Assembly: GCA_029267975.1 (NCBI GenBank)
Contig: JAJUHH010000021.1
Span: forward strand, 1 to 15,379
From: Clostridiales bacterium
GTDB lineage: Bacteria; Bacillota; Clostridia; Lachnospirales; Lachnospiraceae
Direction of reading: 5' to 3'
DNA length: 15,379 nt
Positions 12,636 through 15,379 of this stretch are shown in pieces; position 1 is the stretch's first letter, and the number at the start of each line of letters is the position of its first letter. The notes under the pieces were generated by a model. It saw only the letters and a list, made by a program, of their open reading frames with translations. It searched no databases and had not been told where the DNA came from. The translations under genes and the position numbers were made by a program.

Positions 12636-15379
12636 ATGTTGTTTTTTGAAGCCTTTGACCAGTTAAAGGCTGATCAGGAACTGGTAAAGCTGTATGGTGA
12701 CGTAAAGGTTATGAAGATCGTTGCCTCCAGACAGAATAAGAATGTTTATATCTGTATCACCAGTACAAGACTGATCAGCAGGGGATATATTAAGAAGATG
12801 GAAGATCTGCTGAATCGGCAGCTCTTTTTACATACAGGGAATAAGGCCATAATCAAGCCAAGCTTTGAGCTTTCCGCCCAATATAACCTGGCTAAGCTCT
12901 ACCCCCTTTATCGTGACAGTATTCTGGAGGAGCTGCGGGAGGAGAGTGTTGTTACCTATCATTTATTCTCAAGTGCTGAGGTTAGCATCGAGGAAATGAG
13001 GATGGAGATTAAGGTAACTGACAGCTGTATTGCAAAGGAGAAGATGTCAAAGCTGAAGGACTATCTTGAAATCATGTTCCAGGAGCGTTTTGACTATACG
13101 GTTCAGGTGCAGATAGAATACCTGGAGCCCCAAGAAGAAAAGGAAGATCATGAGGAGTTTTACCGCAGCCGGATGCTTCAGATGTCTCAGGCAGAAGCAG
13201 CGGAGGAAGGTTATTTCCAGGGGGGCAGCAGTGCTTTTGTGGAAGAGTATGCTGCAGCGGCAGCACCTGCCTTACTGCAGGAAAATACTGCAGCAGCTGC
13301 CTATACAGAGGGAGGTAAGCAAGGCACTGATGGAAGCAGACCAGAAGCAGGGAAGACTGACAGCAGGAACACAGGCCCAGGGATAGGTGAGCAGGCAAAA
13401 GCAGGCCTAGGGAAAGCTGACCCTGGGAAAACAAAGGCAGGGAATGCAAGCGCAGGGAAGGCTGAGTCAAACGTACCTGCATCCGGGAAATCAGAGCCTG
13501 CAAAGGCTGCAAAATCATTTGGCGGAAAAAGTGCCTATGAGAAAGGAAAGGGAAGCTATCGTAAGCTGCCTTCCGATCCCAATGTGATCTATGGAAGGAA
13601 TTTTGAAGGCAATTCCATTCCCATCTGTGATATTATCGATGAAATCGGTGAGGTGATCATCCGCGGAAAGCTGATTAAGCCGGAGACCAGAACCATCGGT
13701 AATGAAAAGAGTATTATCACCTTTGTAATAACAGACTTTACTGATTCTATAAAGGTTAAGATTTATGCCAAAACCATTGAAGTTGATGAGCTTATGGGAC
13801 AGTTAAAGCCGGGCGGTTTTTATCTGCTTAAGGGAATTGCCCAGATGGATACCTATGAGAGGGATATTACCATTGGCTCTGTAGTGGGAATTAAGCTCAG
13901 CAGTGATTTTACCTCTGCCAGAATGGACAATGCACCTGTAAAGCGTGTGGAGCTTCATGCCCATACCATGATGAGCGACATGGATTCCGTAGTGGATGTC
14001 AAGACCATGGTTAAACGTGCCTTCAAATGGGGACATAAGGCCATCGCTGTAACAGACCACGGAGTAGTACAGGCCTTTCCCGATGCAAGCCATGCACTCA
14101 ATCCCAAGGATTATGCTGACGAAGAGGAGCAAAAGAGGGCCAAGAACTTTAAGGTGATCTACGGCATGGAAGCATATCTGGTGGACGACCTGAAGGAAGT
14201 GGTAACCAATGCCAAGGATCAGATGCTGGATGACTCCTTTGTTGTATTTGATATTGAGACTACGGGATTTAGTCATACCAAGGACCGGATTATCGAGATT
14301 GGCGCCGTAAAGGTAGTTGGCGGGGAGATCGTGGACAGGTATTCTACCTTTGTCAATCCTGAGGTACCCATTCCCTTTGAGATAGAGCAGCTTACCTCTA
14401 TTAATGATAATATGGTCATTGACTCCCCGACCATTGAGGTGATCCTGCCGGAGTTTTTGGCCTTTTGTGAGGGCTGTAGCCTGGTAGCCCATAATGCATC
14501 CTTTGATGTGGGCTTTATTGAGAAGAATGCACAGCGCCTGAATATAGCGACAGATTTTACGGTTATTGATACCGTTGGTTTGTCCCGTATCCTGCTTCCT
14601 GAGCTAAGCAGGCATAAACTGAATGTGGTTGCCAAGGCTTTGGGCGTATCCCTGGAAAATCATCACCGGGCGGTGGATGATGCCGGAGCAACTGCAGAGA
14701 TTTTCTTAAAATTCATTGGGATGCTGAAGGAAAAGGAGATAAATAAGGTCTCCGATATTGATAAGCTCAGCAAAATGTCTGCAGAAGCGATCCGTAAGCT
14801 TCCCACCTATCATGCCATATTACTGGCAAAGAATGATGTGGGAAGGGTTAACCTGTATAAGATGGTGTCCTTATCACATATCGAATACTTTAATAAGAGG
14901 CCTAAGATTCCCAAGAGTCTTCTGATGGAATGCAGAGAGGGCATTATCCTTGGTTCAGCCTGTGAAGCCGGGGAAGTATTCCGAGCGGTTTTATCCAATC
15001 AACCCCATGATCAGCTGGCCAGATTAGTGAACTTTTATGACTATCTGGAGATTCAGCCTCTGTGCAATAATGAGTTCCTGATCCGAAGCGAAAATGAAAG
15101 AGATGTCAGCTCTAAAGAGGATTTAATGGAGCTGAACAGGAAGATCGTTGCTTTAGGAGAGGAGTATAATAAACCCGTGGTTGCCACCTGTGACGTGCAT
15201 TTCCTGGATCCTGAGGATGAGATCTACCGCAGAATCATCCTGGCCGGTAAGGGCTTTAAGGATGCGGATGAGCAGGCAGCCCTCTATCTTCGCACCACAG
15301 AGGAGATGCTGGAGGAGTTTTCCTATCTTGGCAAAGCAAAGGCGGAGGAGGTGGTCATCACCAATACCAATCTGATTGC
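12636..15379 (+). CDS. polC: DNA polymerase III PolC-type, alpha subunit with proofreading exonuclease (3' end outside window)
   Basis: PolC is the replicative polymerase of low-GC Gram-positives. The frame is open from ATG 12636 (aagggg 8 bases upstream) to the window edge: 914 codons without a stop, so the finger and palm domains lie beyond it. Order seen: N-terminal domain (1-160), a long low-complexity linker (about 163-310), and an OB-fold region (about 318-430, VIYGRNFEG to GSVVGIKL). The PHP domain follows (RVELHAHTMMSDMDSVV at 437-453, VTDHG at 472-476), interrupted by a DEDDh exonuclease (about 534-700). The exonuclease has FDIETTGFS with Asp539 and Glu541, HNASFDVGF with Asp624, and HHRAVDDA with His677 and Asp682. 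The second PHP part follows (VVATCDVHFLD, 848-858). The PHP motif lies roughly 100 residues further from the N-terminus than I recall for Bacillus subtilis PolC, because of the linker. It is probably co-transcribed with ispG unless the hairpin between them stops transcription. Confidence 0.96.
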   Translation, partial: MLFFEAFDQLKADQELVKLYGDVKVMKIVASRQNKNVYICITSTRLISRGYIKKMEDLLNRQLFLHTGNKAIIKPSFELSAQYNLAKLYPLYRDSILEELREESVVTYHLFSSAEVSIEEMRMEIKVTDSCIAKEKMSKLKDYLEIMFQERFDYTVQVQIEYLEPQEEKEDHEEFYRSRMLQMSQAEAAEEGYFQGGSSAFVEEYAAAAAPALLQENTAAAAYTEGGKQGTDGSRPEAGKTDSRNTGPGIGEQAKAGLGKADPGKTKAGNASAGKAESNVPASGKSEPAKAAKSFGGKSAYEKGKGSYRKLPSDPNVIYGRNFEGNSIPICDIIDEIGEVIIRGKLIKPETRTIGNEKSIITFVITDFTDSIKVKIYAKTIEVDELMGQLKPGGFYLLKGIAQMDTYERDITIGSVVGIKLSSDFTSARMDNAPVKRVELHAHTMMSDMDSVVDVKTMVKRAFKWGHKAIAVTDHGVVQAFPDASHALNPKDYADEEEQKRAKNFKVIYGMEAYLVDDLKEVVTNAKDQMLDDSFVVFDIETTGFSHTKDRIIEIGAVKVVGGEIVDRYSTFVNPEVPIPFEIEQLTSINDNMVIDSPTIEVILPEFLAFCEGCSLVAHNASFDVGFIEKNAQRLNIATDFTVIDTVGLSRILLPELSRHKLNVVAKALGVSLENHHRAVDDAGATAEIFLKFIGMLKEKEINKVSDIDKLSKMSAEAIRKLPTYHAILLAKNDVGRVNLYKMVSLSHIEYFNKRPKIPKSLLMECREGIILGSACEAGEVFRAVLSNQPHDQLARLVNFYDYLEIQPLCNNEFLIRSENERDVSSKEDLMELNRKIVALGEEYNKPVVATCDVHFLDPEDEIYRRIILAGKGFKDADEQAALYLRTTEEMLEEFSYLGKAKAEEVVITNTNLI
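13326..13514 (+). repeat. Degenerate GK-rich repeat tract inside polC
   Basis: Residues 231-293 of PolC contain a loose 7-8-residue pattern around G-K-[AT]-[DE]: PEAGKTD, GLGKAD, DPGKTK, SAGKAE, ASGKSE, EPAKAAK. At DNA level, gcagggaa or gggaa(a/g)gctga cores recur near 13348, 13409, 13438 and 13452. It is preceded by an alanine-rich run (AAAAAPALLQENTAAAAY, 206-223). Confidence 0.7.

Noticed and set aside
13072..13518. 148-codon antisense frame, leucine/serine/proline-rich
   Set aside because: Lies wholly within polC over its repetitive linker; composition follows from the purine-rich sense strand. No ribosome-binding site was seen.
13803..14492. 229-codon antisense frame within polC
   Set aside because: It overlaps the conserved PHP and exonuclease motifs of PolC on the + strand, which are clearly coding; the antisense product has no recognisable domain.

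Overview
The window looks like a chromosomal segment of a Gram-positive anaerobe of the class Clostridia, most probably a Lachnospiraceae-type organism. This is inferred from moderate-to-low GC, strong AGGAGG ribosome-binding sites, a PolC-type DNA polymerase, the MEP isoprenoid pathway, and the gene order pyrH-frr-uppS-cdsA-dxr-rseP-ispG-polC, which is typical of Firmicutes. Every gene I accept is on the + strand. I see no tRNA, rRNA, CRISPR array, insertion sequence or phage gene.

Layout. (1) 1-970 is the C-terminal part of a LuxR/MalT-like regulator cut by the window edge, closed by a bidirectional terminator. (2) 1293-3688 is a chemosensory pair: a membrane chemoreceptor with two successive HAMP-like segments, then a CheW coupling protein, closed by a rho-independent terminator. 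(3) 3798-6002 is an envelope pair with its own extended -10 promoter: a membrane-anchored NodB-type polysaccharide deacetylase with a tandem-repeat linker, then a bactofilin with a long acidic N-terminal tail. (4) 6163 to the end is a housekeeping series. PyrH makes UDP. Frr recycles ribosomes. UppS makes the undecaprenyl carrier. CdsA makes CDP-diacylglycerol. Dxr and IspG are two steps of the MEP pathway that supplies UppS substrates. RseP is an intramembrane protease. PolC (914 codons visible, 3' end outside the window) is the replicative polymerase.

The genes around UppS join isoprenoid precursor supply, lipid carrier synthesis and phospholipid synthesis. The deacetylase/bactofilin pair just upstream adds a cell-wall modifying enzyme and a cytoskeletal scaffold. 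Most of the window is ordinary core genome. The less ordinary parts are the deacetylase-bactofilin module, a long GK-rich linker inside PolC, the 27-bp tandem repeats in the deacetylase gene, a strong hairpin without a T-tract between ispG and polC, and the absence of rpsB-tsf directly before pyrH. I did not find convincing evidence of a wholly new system. Several start codons differ from the longest open frame (deacetylase, frr, cdsA, dxr, rseP, ispG and possibly uppS); these are argued in the entries.
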